NCBI RefSeq assembly: GCF_023264895.1
Contig: NZ_JAHFUY010000018.1
Span: 1 to 64,000, forward strand
DNA from: Herbiconiux sp.
Lineage (GTDB): Bacteria; Actinomycetota; Actinomycetes; Actinomycetales; Microbacteriaceae
DNA length: 64,000 nucleotides
Reading direction: 5' to 3'
The notes beneath the pieces are model-generated. The model saw nothing but the letters and a program-made list of their open reading frames with translations. It had not been told where the DNA came from and did not search any database. This document shows, in pieces, positions 45,734 through 54,934 of this stretch. Numbering within the stretch: position 1 is the first letter of the stretch; every line of letters begins with the position of its first letter. Position numbers and translations under genes: made by a program.

Positions 45734-45761
45734 CGTCCCGTCTGCACGTCCTGTCCGCGCC

Positions 45762-45863
45762 GGGTAGCGCCAACCGCTCGAAACCGCCCGATTTGCGTCT
45801 GTTGGCGCTACCCCGGCTGAGGGTTTCCGCGTTGTGGAACGGTTGGCGCTACCCCGGCTGAGG
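45762..45863. repeat. Family B palindromic repeat, expanded copy with an extra right arm
   Basis: GGGTAGCGCCAAC (45762-45774), GTTGGCGCTACCC (45801-45813) and again at 45842-45854; GTTGGCGCTACCCCGGCTGAGG repeats with 41-bp period. Confidence 0.93.
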
Positions 45864-45902
45864 CTCGGGGGCAGGCGGCGCGACGTTGTGTACGCTGTCC
45901 AC

Positions 45903-46514
45903 ATGAGTGAACGCCGCACCGAGGAACCGCCGCGCACCCGCGTCTGGGTCTCCGAGCCCGAGACGCCCGACCGCTCCATCGTCGAGGCGACCGGGCGGCA
46001 CTGGGAGGAGTGGGTCGACCTCATCGATGCCGGGCCCGGGCGCGAGGCGGGGCACACCGCCATCGCCGCGTGGGTGCTGAGCGAGCACGGTCTCGGTGGC
46101 TGGTGGGGGCAGGGTGTGGTGGTCGGCTACGAGCGGATCACCGGCATCCGGGCACCCGGCCAGATGCCCGACGGCACCTTCTCGATCAGCCGCTCGAAGA
46201 TCCTCGAGCTGTCCGCCGACGAGCTGCGCGACGCTATCGTCGACGACGGCACGCGATCACGTCTCGTACCCGGGTTCCAGACGGTCCTGCGCTCGCGGGC
46301 CGGGTCGAAGTCGCCCCGATTCAGCCTCGCGGATGCGAGCGGCGAGCCGCTCGGCGTCATCCTCCTGACGCTCGATCCCGCTCCGAAGGAGCGCGTGCGT
46401 GTGACCGTCACGCACGAGAAGCTGCCCTCGGCGGAGGCGGGCGCCACGTGGAAGGAGCACTGGGGCGGCTGGCTCGAGGGGCTCGCGGAGTCGTTCCAGG
46501 CTCTCGGCCGCTGA
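45903..46514 (+). CDS. DUF4287-type / SRPBCC-like protein
   Basis: WEEWVDLIDAGPGREAGHTAIAAWVLSEHGLGGWWGQGVVVGYERITGIR. Confidence 0.75.
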   Translation: MSERRTEEPPRTRVWVSEPETPDRSIVEATGRHWEEWVDLIDAGPGREAGHTAIAAWVLSEHGLGGWWGQGVVVGYERITGIRAPGQMPDGTFSISRSKILELSADELRDAIVDDGTRSRLVPGFQTVLRSRAGSKSPRFSLADASGEPLGVILLTLDPAPKERVRVTVTHEKLPSAEAGATWKEHWGGWLEGLAESFQALGR

Positions 46515-46549
46515 ACCGGGCCGAATCCGCCGCCGCGGTAAAGCCCGGA

Positions 46550-47047
46550 TCAGGCCTGCCGGTCGCCCTCTCCGGTGTTCTTCGGGGCGTCCTGCCGGCT
46601 GCGGTGGCGGGCCCGGGCATCCTTCGCGACCCCGTAGGCCTTCTTCGCGGCGCCTTCTGCGGTGCGACGCACCTTCTTCGCCCCGTCGAACTCGGTCGAG
46701 AGGATGCCGAGACCACCGAGGGCGATCAGGGCTCCGGGGCCGGGAAGCGGCATGAGCACCACGCCGAGCGCGACGGTGCCCCCGCCGACGACCCCGACAC
46801 CGGTGCGGTAGGCGGTGTTCGCGGTGGGGTTCTTGCGGATGCCCTCGCGAGCACCGTGGGCGGCCTTCCCCGCCGTGCGCCCGGCGGCCCGTCCGAGGGC
46901 GCGGCCGAGGTTCTTCGCGGCATCTCCCACGCCGCCCTGGGGCTGTGAGGGCGCGGTCGGCCGGTCACCGGATGCGCTCGACTCGTCGTCGGAGGCGGTC
47001 GGTGCCTGCGGGATCACGATCACGGGGCACTGCTGCGGGGTGGTCAT
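46550..47047 (-). CDS. PGPGW-motif (TIGR02611-like) transmembrane protein
   Basis: LGVVLMPLPGPGALIALGGLGILSTEF. Confidence 0.75.
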   Translation of the reverse strand: MTTPQQCPVIVIPQAPTASDDESSASGDRPTAPSQPQGGVGDAAKNLGRALGRAAGRTAGKAAHGAREGIRKNPTANTAYRTGVGVVGGGTVALGVVLMPLPGPGALIALGGLGILSTEFDGAKKVRRTAEGAAKKAYGVAKDARARHRSRQDAPKNTGEGDRQA

Positions 47048-47232
47048 GGTTCCAGTGTAGGAAGGGCTGCTCCGGCGACCCAGAGGCATCGATCGGCCCG
47101 ATGGTTATTCACAGCAGCGGCCGCCCCGGTGATTCCTCCACAGATCCCCGCCCCACCGACCTCGCCCTCGGATTCCCGCGATAGCGTCGAAGTCGGCCCG
47201 GTCGCATCCGGCGCCCGCACTCGAGGAGACCC

Positions 47233-48240
47233 ATGACCGACGCCCCATCGCACTCGCCCGCCGCCGCTGCTCTCGCTTTGACTCCGGCTGGCGCCCCGAC
47301 CCCGGCTGACGCCACGATCCCGGCCGATGCTCCGACCCCGGCTGGCGTTCCGACCCCGGCTGGCGCTCCTGGCTCCCCTTCGGCGAACGCCGCATCCACG
47401 CCGCCGGCCACCGGGCGCGCTGCCCGGCCACCGCAGCCCCAGCGTGCCCTGACGGTGAAACGCGTCGAGGCGGTCTCGCCGCACCTCGTGCGCATCGTCG
47501 CCGAGGGCGAGGCGATCGCGAGCATCCCCGAGTCCACGCAGACCGACCGCTACTCCAAGATGCTCTTCGCCCCGAAGGGCTCGGCACTCGTCCCGCCCTA
47601 CGATCTGGCGGCCCTCCGCGAGACGCTCGCGCGCCAGGAGCTCCCCACCCAGCGCACCTACACCCTGCGCCGCGTCGACCGCGAGGCGGGCGAGGTCTGG
47701 ATCGACTTCGTGGTGCACGGCGACACCGGCGTGGCGGGCCCCTGGGCAGCGGATGCGCGACCCGGCGACACGATCGTGCTCGCCGGCATCGGCGGTGGCT
47801 ACGAACCCGATCCGGCCGCCGACCGCCACCTGCTGGCGGGCGATGAGGCGGCCATCCCCGCCATCGCCTCGGCTCTCGAGGCCATGCCCGCCGATGCGCA
47901 GGGCATCGCGGTGCTCGAGGTCGACGGTCCGGCAGACGAGATCGCCCTCACGGTTCCCGTCGGGATCGAGCTCGTGTGGGTGCACCGCGCCGGTGCGGAG
48001 CCGGGAACGAGCACGGTGCTCCTCGATGCTCTTCGTGCACTTCCCGCTCCCGTCGGAGACACGCAGGTCTTCGTGCACGGCGAGCGCGGCGCCATGAAGG
48101 CGCTGCGGCCGCTCCTGCTCGAGCAGTGGGGCATTCCGCGTTCGCGCCTCTCGCTCTCGGCCTACTGGGCGCACGGCCGCGCCGAAGACACCTTCCAGGC
48201 CGAGAAGCGGGAGCCCGTGGGCCAGATCTTCACCGACTGA
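47233..48240 (+). CDS. Siderophore-interacting protein (SIP) family
   Basis: TYTLRRVDREAGEVWIDFVVHGDTGVAGPWAADARPGDTIVLAG...GDEAAIPAIASALEAMP...YWAHGRAEDTF. Confidence 0.88.
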   Translation: MTDAPSHSPAAAALALTPAGAPTPADATIPADAPTPAGVPTPAGAPGSPSANAASTPPATGRAARPPQPQRALTVKRVEAVSPHLVRIVAEGEAIASIPESTQTDRYSKMLFAPKGSALVPPYDLAALRETLARQELPTQRTYTLRRVDREAGEVWIDFVVHGDTGVAGPWAADARPGDTIVLAGIGGGYEPDPAADRHLLAGDEAAIPAIASALEAMPADAQGIAVLEVDGPADEIALTVPVGIELVWVHRAGAEPGTSTVLLDALRALPAPVGDTQVFVHGERGAMKALRPLLLEQWGIPRSRLSLSAYWAHGRAEDTFQAEKREPVGQIFTD

Positions 48241-48384
48241 CCGCCACCGCGGCAGCCCGCCCTGTCGGCACCGCCCGGCACCCACCCCACACGCGCTCGC
48301 CCGCCGGATGTTCACGGGCAGCGCTCAGGAGGTCGGCGGGATGCTCACGAGGAAAGCCCAACGCGTCCGGGTACGGTGAGGGGC

Positions 48385-49152
48385 ATGCCCCGTCGCCGAG
48401 CCGAGCCCGTGTACACCGTCGCCATCGGGGTGGGGCGCACGCTCTTCGCGTCGTGGCGGCTGAAGCGCCGGGCCACCGGCCTCGAGAACATCCCGGATGC
48501 GGGCGGTGCCGTGTTCGCCATGACGCACTTCGGCTACCTCGAGTTCGCGCTCGTGGAGTGGCAGACCTGGCTGCACAATCGCCGACGCGTGCGCTTCATG
48601 GCCACCAAGCGCGCCTTCGACAAGCCCGTCGTGGGCAGTCTGCTGCGGGGCATGAAGCACATCCCGGTCGACATGAGCGCCGGCGGCGAGGCCTACGCAC
48701 AGGCCGTGGCGGCGCTCGGGCGGGGTGAGATCATCGGTGTCTTCCCCGAGGCGGGCGTGAGCGCGAGCTTCACGGTGCGCGACCTCAAGTCGGGAGCCGT
48801 GCGCCTCGCCGCTCAGGCCGGGGTGCCGATCATCCCGGTGGCGGTCTGGGGCGGCCAGCGATTGCTCACCAAGAACCGCAAGATCCGGCTGCGCGACCGC
48901 TTCGGCGTGCAGGTCCACTTCGCCTTCGGTGCCCCGCAGGTCGTCGCCGAGGGAGACGACGTCGCGGCAGCGACCGCCCGGCTCCGCGAGACGCTCCAGG
49001 AACTCACCGACACCCTCCAGCGCGACTACCCCGTCGACGGCACCGGCCAGTGGTGGCAGCCCAAGCACCTCGGCGGAACAGCTCCCACCCCGGAGGAGGC
49101 GGCCGCCTCCGACGCCGAGCGCGACCGCCGCCGCGCCCTCCACGGCACCTGA
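48385..49152 (+). CDS. 1-acyl-sn-glycerol-3-phosphate acyltransferase (PlsC-like)
   Basis: VFAMTHFGYLEFALVEW...GEIIGVFPEAGVSASFTVRDLKSGAVRLAAQAGVPIIPVAVWG; divergent (THFGYLE, FPEAGVS) relative to canonical PlsC motifs. Confidence 0.82.
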   Translation: MPRRRAEPVYTVAIGVGRTLFASWRLKRRATGLENIPDAGGAVFAMTHFGYLEFALVEWQTWLHNRRRVRFMATKRAFDKPVVGSLLRGMKHIPVDMSAGGEAYAQAVAALGRGEIIGVFPEAGVSASFTVRDLKSGAVRLAAQAGVPIIPVAVWGGQRLLTKNRKIRLRDRFGVQVHFAFGAPQVVAEGDDVAAATARLRETLQELTDTLQRDYPVDGTGQWWQPKHLGGTAPTPEEAAASDAERDRRRALHGT

Positions 49153-49163
49153 GCCCGGCCCGC

Positions 49164-49394
49164 CCCGCCGCAGCGTCAGCCTCAGCCCCCGCCGCAGCGT
49201 CAGCCTGAGCTCCTGCCTTAACCCCCGCCGCAGCGTCAGCCTGAGCTCCTGCCTTAACCCCCGCCGCAGCCGCAGCCGCAGCCCCAGCCCCGCCGCAGCC
49301 GCGGCCTAAGCCCTTGCCGCAGCCGCAGCCCCTGCCCCCGCCGCAGCCTCAGCCCCTGCCGCAGCCTCAGCCTCAGCCTCAGCCTCAGCCTCAG
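49164..49394. repeat. Degenerate GC-rich tandem repeat (GCCGCAGC / GCCTCAGC units; 36-bp unit duplicated)
   Basis: CCGCCGCAGCGTCAGCCTGAGCTCCTGCCTTAACCC repeated, then CCGCAGC and CCTCAGC arrays. Confidence 0.85.
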
Positions 49395-49794
49395 AGGACG
49401 TAGACCTTCCGCAGCGTCTCCGTGATCGTCCAGCGCGTGCGGGTGCCGGCGGCCAGCCGCCCAACGGTCCCCGGCGCGAGCTCGAGCGGCTCGGGCAGCT
49501 CCCCGCCGCCGCCTCGCCGGCCTCCGAATCATCGCCACGGCTCAAGAACTCGACCCGCCCACGTCCCGCCAGCACCACGAAGACCTCGTCGGCCTCCGTG
49601 TCGGTCACGACGCCGGGTGTGATCTCCCACAGCCCGATCCGCCGATCGCCCTCCACCACGAGCTCCGCGGTCGCGGTCGTCGGTGCACCCGCCACCACGT
49701 CGTCCGACGCCACGGCCTCGTGCGAGAGCTCGCCCTCGAGCGCCGCCACGGCGGCGTTGGCCGCCAGACCGGATTCGTCCCGGACATCAGTCAT
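49391..49794 (-). pseudogene. Cupin-domain protein with apparent frameshift near 49498-49516
   Basis: N-terminal frame VEFLSRGDDSEAGEAAAG continues in another frame as ELPEPLELAPGTVGRLAAGTRTRWTITETLRKVYVL* (stop 49391-49393). Confidence 0.7.
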
Positions 49795-49845
49795 GTCACG
49801 TCCCTCCCTCATCGTTCGAAGTCACACGCGACCACGGGGATCCGC

Positions 49846-50253
49846 TCACCACGGGGACCACGCGCGGAGCTCGTCCGCCGTCATGGGCCTGAGCGAGTCG
49901 GGCATCGGCCACGGAAGCTCGAACTGCTCGAGCGATGCGGTGATGTCCCCGAAGTCGTCCCTCTTCACCACGATCCTCGCAGTGCTCACCTCGACGATCC
50001 GCACGCGAACGTCATAGACCCCACCACCCACCTCGTCGGTGGGATCACCAGCCGCCAGGTCGTCGGCTGCACCGCTCCCCTCGCCCACCCCGGCGCCCCC
50101 ACCCCGCCGCAGCAGATACGCGTCGGCGAGGTACCCGATCCCCAGCTCGTCGAGCAGTTCCTCGGCCGCGAGCCACTCGACCGCGGCCGATCGGTCCCGC
50201 CCCAGCAGATCCACGGCCACGAAACCCTCGCCCTCCGGCCGCATCCACCCCAC
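49846..50253 (-). CDS. Conserved hypothetical protein (start uncertain)
   Basis: MRPEGEGFVAVDLLGRDRSAAVEWLAAEELLDELGIGYLADAYLLRRG. Confidence 0.65.
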   Translation of the reverse strand: MGWMRPEGEGFVAVDLLGRDRSAAVEWLAAEELLDELGIGYLADAYLLRRGGGAGVGEGSGAADDLAAGDPTDEVGGGVYDVRVRIVEVSTARIVVKRDDFGDITASLEQFELPWPMPDSLRPMTADELRAWSPW

Positions 50254-50517
50254 GAGCTCGCCGTCCCCACGACGATGCTCGATTCAGGAGTCGCTCGGGC
50301 CGCCGTTCATCCACACAGGCTAGCGGGCGACGCCCCAGACCCCGGTGTCACCCGCACCCTGTCGACCACCCGCGGCGACCCCGCATCCGCCCGTTTCGAT
50401 TCAGAAGTGCAAACCTCCCGACATCCGAGCCGCATACCGCGCCGGATGCACGCTCGTTTGGCGAACCGAACGGATCCCGTCGCCGTACACCCGCAGACAG
50501 CACGGCGAGCCCGCACC

Positions 50518-52179
50518 TCACCGCTCGACGACCTGCCCCGCCTCCACCACCCACTGCCGATCGAGCCGCACGGTCGAGAGCATCCGCCGGTCGTGCGTCA
50601 CGAGCAGCAGCGTGCCCGTGTACGACTCCAGCGCCTCCTCCAGCTGCTCGATCGCCACCAGATCGAGGTGGTTCGTCGGCTCGTCCAGCACGAGCAGGTT
50701 CACCCCGCGGGCCTGCAGCAGCGCGAGCCCCGCCCGCGTGCGCTCCCCGGGCGAGAGCTCGTCGACGGGCCGCCCCACGTGATCCGCCTTGAGCCCGAAC
50801 TTCGCCAGCAGCGTGCGCACCTCGGCCACCGGCCACTCGGGCACCTGCTCCTCGAACCGGGCGGCGAGGGGCACCGAGCCCGCGAGCACGGCCCGCGCCT
50901 GGTCGATCTCACCGATCGCCACCGACGCCCCGAGCGAAGCCGTCCCCGAGGAGGGGGCGACCCGTCCGAGCAGCAGCCGCAGCAGCGTCGACTTGCCGGC
51001 ACCGTTGGGCCCGGTGATCCCGATCCGGTCGCCCGCCGACACCTGCAGCGACACCGGACCGAGCGTGAACGACCCCTGCGTCACCGTGGCGGCAGACAGC
51101 GTCGACACGACCCCCGACGACCGCGGTGCCGCCCCGATCGTGAACTGCAGCTGCCATTCCTTGCGCGGCTCCTCGACCTCGTCGAGCCGCGCGATCCGGC
51201 TCTCCATCTGCCGCACCTTCTGCGCCTGCTTCTCGCTCGACTCGGCCGAGGCCTTGCGCCGGATCTTGTCGTTGTCGGGCGACTTCTTCATCGCGTTCCG
51301 CACGCCCTGGCTCGACCACTCGCGCTGCACGCGGGCCCGCGAGACGAGGTCATCCTTCTTGGCGGCGAACTCGTCGTACTCCTCCCGCGCGTGCCGGCGC
51401 GCGGTGGCCCGCTCCTCGAGATAGGCGTCGTAGCCACCGCCGTAGACCCGGTTCGTGCCCTGAGCGAGGTCGAGCTCGAGCACGCGCGTGACGCTCCGCG
51501 CCAGGAACTCGCGGTCGTGGCTCACGAGCACGACCCCGCCGCGGAGTCCGGTGATGAAGGCCTCGAGCCGCTCGAGCCCGTCGAGGTCGAGGTCGTTCGT
51601 CGGCTCGTCGAGCAGCACGATGTCGAAGCGCGAGAGCAGCAGCGCCGCGAGCCCCACGCGCGCGGCCTGACCGCCCGAGAGCGAGGTCATGAGCGCCGAG
51701 CCCGCCACCTCGAGCCCGAGCTCGGCGAGCACCGCGGGCAGGCGCTCCTCGAGGTCGGCGGCCCCGCTGGCGAGCCACCGCTCGAGGGCGCTCGAATACA
51801 CGTCGGCCGGATCCGGGGCACCGGGCTCCGTCGAGGACAGCACGGGCGAGGCGAGCGCGTTCGCGGCCGCATCCATCTCGGCGGTGGCGAGGGTCGTGCC
51901 CGTCCGCCGCCCCACGTACTCCGCCACGGTCTCACCGGGCACGCGCTCGTGCTCCTGCGGCAGCCAGCCCACGAAGGCATCGGCAGGAGCGAGCGACACG
52001 GACCCCTCGAGCGGCTCGTCGATCCCGGCGAGGATCCGCAGGAGCGTCGACTTGCCGGCCCCGTTGGCCCCCACGACGCCCACGACGTCGCCGGGCGCCA
52101 CCACGAGGTCGAGCGAGCTGAACAGGGTGCGGTGGTCGTGCCCACCGGCGACCCCCTTGGCGACGAGCGTTGCGGTCAT
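50518..52179 (-). CDS. ABC-F family ATP-binding protein
   Basis: Two Walker A motifs (GANGAGKST, GPNGAGKST) and two LSGG/LSPGE...DEPTN motifs; charged linker. Confidence 0.93.
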   Translation of the reverse strand: MTATLVAKGVAGGHDHRTLFSSLDLVVAPGDVVGVVGANGAGKSTLLRILAGIDEPLEGSVSLAPADAFVGWLPQEHERVPGETVAEYVGRRTGTTLATAEMDAAANALASPVLSSTEPGAPDPADVYSSALERWLASGAADLEERLPAVLAELGLEVAGSALMTSLSGGQAARVGLAALLLSRFDIVLLDEPTNDLDLDGLERLEAFITGLRGGVVLVSHDREFLARSVTRVLELDLAQGTNRVYGGGYDAYLEERATARRHAREEYDEFAAKKDDLVSRARVQREWSSQGVRNAMKKSPDNDKIRRKASAESSEKQAQKVRQMESRIARLDEVEEPRKEWQLQFTIGAAPRSSGVVSTLSAATVTQGSFTLGPVSLQVSAGDRIGITGPNGAGKSTLLRLLLGRVAPSSGTASLGASVAIGEIDQARAVLAGSVPLAARFEEQVPEWPVAEVRTLLAKFGLKADHVGRPVDELSPGERTRAGLALLQARGVNLLVLDEPTNHLDLVAIEQLEEALESYTGTLLLVTHDRRMLSTVRLDRQWVVEAGQVVER

Positions 52180-52283
52180 CCCCCCATGCTCTCGCAGTTC
52201 ACCGAGCGGATGCGACGCAGCAGTCGGCCCGAGCCGCCAGGCCCCTCACGCGGGGCGCCACAGAATGCGGTCGCGACGCTCCC

Positions 52284-53501
52284 TCAGCCGTAGATCCGCC
52301 GCGACGCGATCCGCGCCCCCTCGCCGAGCGCTCGCAGCTTCGCCTCGGCGATCTGCGGGTGCACGCGGCCGCCGAGCCCGCAGTCGGTCGATGCGATCAC
52401 GTTCGCGGGCCCCACGAGCGACGCGAAGTTCTCGATCCGGTCGGCGATGAGCTCCGGATGCTCCACCACGTTCGTGGCGTGGCTCACCACCCCGGGCAGG
52501 ATCTTCCTTCCCTCGGGCAGCTCCACGTCGCGCCACACCTTCCACTCGTGCTCGTGCCTCGCGTTGGCGGCCTCGAACGTGTACTGCCCGGCGTTCACCT
52601 CGAGCATGAGCGGCGCGATGTGCCTGAACTCCAGGTCGGTGGTGTGCGGACCGTGCCAGCTGCCCCAGCACAGGTGGTACCGGATGCGATCGGCCGGCAG
52701 CCCGCGGAGCGCATGGTTGAGCGCCTCGACCCGGATGCGCGTGAAGGCGAGGTAGTCCTCCACGCTGGGCGCGGGGTTGATCTGGTCCCAGTTCTCGGCC
52801 ATCGACGGGTCGTCGAGCTGGAGGATGAGGCCGCCGTCGATGATGGCGGTGTACTCCTCGCGCATGACCTCGGCCCAGGCCCAGATGTGCTCCTCGTCGG
52901 TGGCGTAGAAGTCGTTGCGGATGCGGGCTCCCGATCCGGGCGCGATCGAGGTGATGAAGCCGTCCTGGATGCCGGCGGCGTCGAGGGCGCTGCGGAGGTT
53001 CCGCACGTCCGAGGCGATCGCCTCCTGACCGATGTAGCGGAGCGGGCCCGTGGTGCTCGGGAACGCCGTGGCGCGCGAGCCCGTGGCGATCCCCGAGTCG
53101 GGGTCGGCGTAGGCGTCGGCGAACCGCTGCCGATCGCGGCGATCGGTGAAGCTCGTGAGGCGCACCCGGCCGGGCTCGGAGCGCACGGGGCCCTCGTTGA
53201 AGACGTTGACGTCGGTCACCGAGAGGCCACCCACGCGCTGGAACGAGTACGACCACCAGGCGCCGTAGTCGACCGCGCTCGTCATGGCCTTGCCGAACTC
53301 GCCGTCGCCCGGCACGGTGATGCCGTAGTCGGCCTGGCGCGCCACGAGGTCGGCGACGGCGCTCGAGAGCAGCGCGTCGAACTCGGGTGTGCGCTCGAGG
53401 GTGAAGCCGTCGTCGGCGAGCCGCCGCGCGTCGTTGGCCGCGATGAGCTCGGGCGTGCGGGGAAGGCTTCCGGCGTGGGTGGTCTCGATCCGGTCGGTCA
53501 T
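52284..53501 (-). CDS. Cobalamin-independent methionine synthase (MetE C-terminal)-family protein
   Basis: THAGSLPRTPEL...YHLCWGSWHGPHTTDLEF...VIASTDCGLGGRVHPQIAEAKLRAL. Confidence 0.85.
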   Translation of the reverse strand: MTDRIETTHAGSLPRTPELIAANDARRLADDGFTLERTPEFDALLSSAVADLVARQADYGITVPGDGEFGKAMTSAVDYGAWWSYSFQRVGGLSVTDVNVFNEGPVRSEPGRVRLTSFTDRRDRQRFADAYADPDSGIATGSRATAFPSTTGPLRYIGQEAIASDVRNLRSALDAAGIQDGFITSIAPGSGARIRNDFYATDEEHIWAWAEVMREEYTAIIDGGLILQLDDPSMAENWDQINPAPSVEDYLAFTRIRVEALNHALRGLPADRIRYHLCWGSWHGPHTTDLEFRHIAPLMLEVNAGQYTFEAANARHEHEWKVWRDVELPEGRKILPGVVSHATNVVEHPELIADRIENFASLVGPANVIASTDCGLGGRVHPQIAEAKLRALGEGARIASRRIYG

Positions 53502-53528
53502 GCCGCCCAACCTACTGCGCGGGCAGCC

Positions 53529-54206
53529 CTACTGGTCGAGCAGTTCCGAGGCGTTGGTGGTGCAGCTCGCGGTCGCGTACGCGCCGGAGCTCTCCTGCTC
53601 CACGAGGATGCGGCCGTCGAGGATGATGCGGCAGATCACCGTTCCGTCGTCGGCCCCGTTCACGGCCGTGAGCGTGTAGCTGGCGTAGCTGTCGGCGCCG
53701 CCGTAGGCCACGTCGAAGTCCTCCTCGAAGGGCAGTCGTTGCGAGGTGACCTGCTCGGTGGTCTCGACGCCGTCGGTGGAGACCGTGTAGGTGATGTCGA
53801 CGTCCGATCCGGTGCCGTCGACCTGGTAGACGAGCGGGATCTCGGCGCCGAGCACGCCGTCCGGGCTGCCCGCGGGGTCGAGCAGGTTGCCGAAGAAGAC
53901 GAAGGTGTAGACGATCGCGAGGATGCTCGAGAGCACGAGCGCGATGAATCCGAGGACGGCCCCGGCGACGGCCGACCCCTTGGGCCCCGTGCGGATGATG
54001 CCGATGATGCCGAGCACCACGGCCGCGAGCGCGATGAGCACGGCGAGGAAGTTGAAGATCGGGATGAAGGCGCCCACGAAGGCCACGATCCCCGCGATCA
54101 GCGCGGCGAGCCCGAAGCGGTTGCGGGCGGGCGCGCCCGAGGCCGGTGTCGTGTGGCCGGGAGGAGTCTGCGGAGCGGGCTGGTAGGGCGGCGGCTGCGA
54201 AGTCAT
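53529..54206 (-). CDS. DUF4190-like membrane protein with MmpS-like extracytoplasmic domain
   Basis: Three TMs, then VYQVDGTGSDVDITYTVSTDGVETTEQVTSQRLPFEEDF. Confidence 0.7.
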   Translation of the reverse strand: MTSQPPPYQPAPQTPPGHTTPASGAPARNRFGLAALIAGIVAFVGAFIPIFNFLAVLIALAAVVLGIIGIIRTGPKGSAVAGAVLGFIALVLSSILAIVYTFVFFGNLLDPAGSPDGVLGAEIPLVYQVDGTGSDVDITYTVSTDGVETTEQVTSQRLPFEEDFDVAYGGADSYASYTLTAVNGADDGTVICRIILDGRILVEQESSGAYATASCTTNASELLDQ

Positions 54207-54296
54207 GCCCCGATGATGCCAGAATCCGGCCTCGATGCCTCGTCATCATGACTACTGAGGTATACTCACCCCAGCCGGGGGTCGAGAGGAATCAAC

Positions 54297-54797
54297 ATGA
54301 CAGACCTACCCTCCTGGATCGGTGATCTGCCAGCGTGGATCACCACGCTCGCGGTCGCCATATCCGCGTCCCAGTATCTCGCTGAGCGCTCGAAGCGGCG
54401 TGAAGAGGTCGAGCGCGCCTCCCAGGCGCAAGCGACCCATCTCTCCGCGTGGGCCGTAACCGATGCCGGCGAGCGTCGCACCTACGGCATCCGGCTCTCG
54501 AACACGTCCGGTTCGACGTTCCACGATGTGCGGATCGACGCGGTCATTCACGACCGTCCGGTTGCGCGCCCGATAATCCTGAAGATCGTGCCTCCGGGTG
54601 ATTACTTCATCGAGCACACCAAGAACGGCGATGCCTCGTGGGAGCTCGCACAGTCGGTCGATGAACATGACGGATGGCTCCGTCCCCTGATGCAGTCCGA
54701 CAAGTACCGAGTCACCCGGATGACCTTCAACGACAACCGCAATCGTTCCTGGGCCACCGACGACCACGCCGTCCTTCGCATGGATACCGAGCGCTGA
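54297..54797 (+). CDS. Hypothetical protein, locally lower GC
   Basis: 166 aa with N-terminal TM; GAGGAATCAAC ATG ribosome-binding site. Confidence 0.6.
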   Translation: MTDLPSWIGDLPAWITTLAVAISASQYLAERSKRREEVERASQAQATHLSAWAVTDAGERRTYGIRLSNTSGSTFHDVRIDAVIHDRPVARPIILKIVPPGDYFIEHTKNGDASWELAQSVDEHDGWLRPLMQSDKYRVTRMTFNDNRNRSWATDDHAVLRMDTER

Positions 54798-54822
54798 CTT
54801 CTTCCAGCCCACGCTTCCGCGA

Positions 54823-54891
54823 GTGAGTCGCGTCGAAGTGTCGCCAAACCGGGGATCTTGGCCGGATTGAGGACACTTCGACGCGACTCAC
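54823..54891. repeat. Family C palindromic repeat, copy 2 (20-bp perfect arms)
   Basis: GTGAGTCGCGTCGAAGTGTC (54823-54842) / GACACTTCGACGCGACTCAC (54872-54891). Confidence 0.95.
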
Positions 54892-54934
54892 TAGCGGGGC
54901 GCGCGGGGTGGGGGCCGCTCGCTAGGGTGGACGG

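Noticed and set aside
47048-47232. Iron box (DmdR/IdeR-type TTAGGTTAGGCTAACCTAA) before the siderophore-interacting gene
   Set aside because: No matching motif found by eye in this gap.
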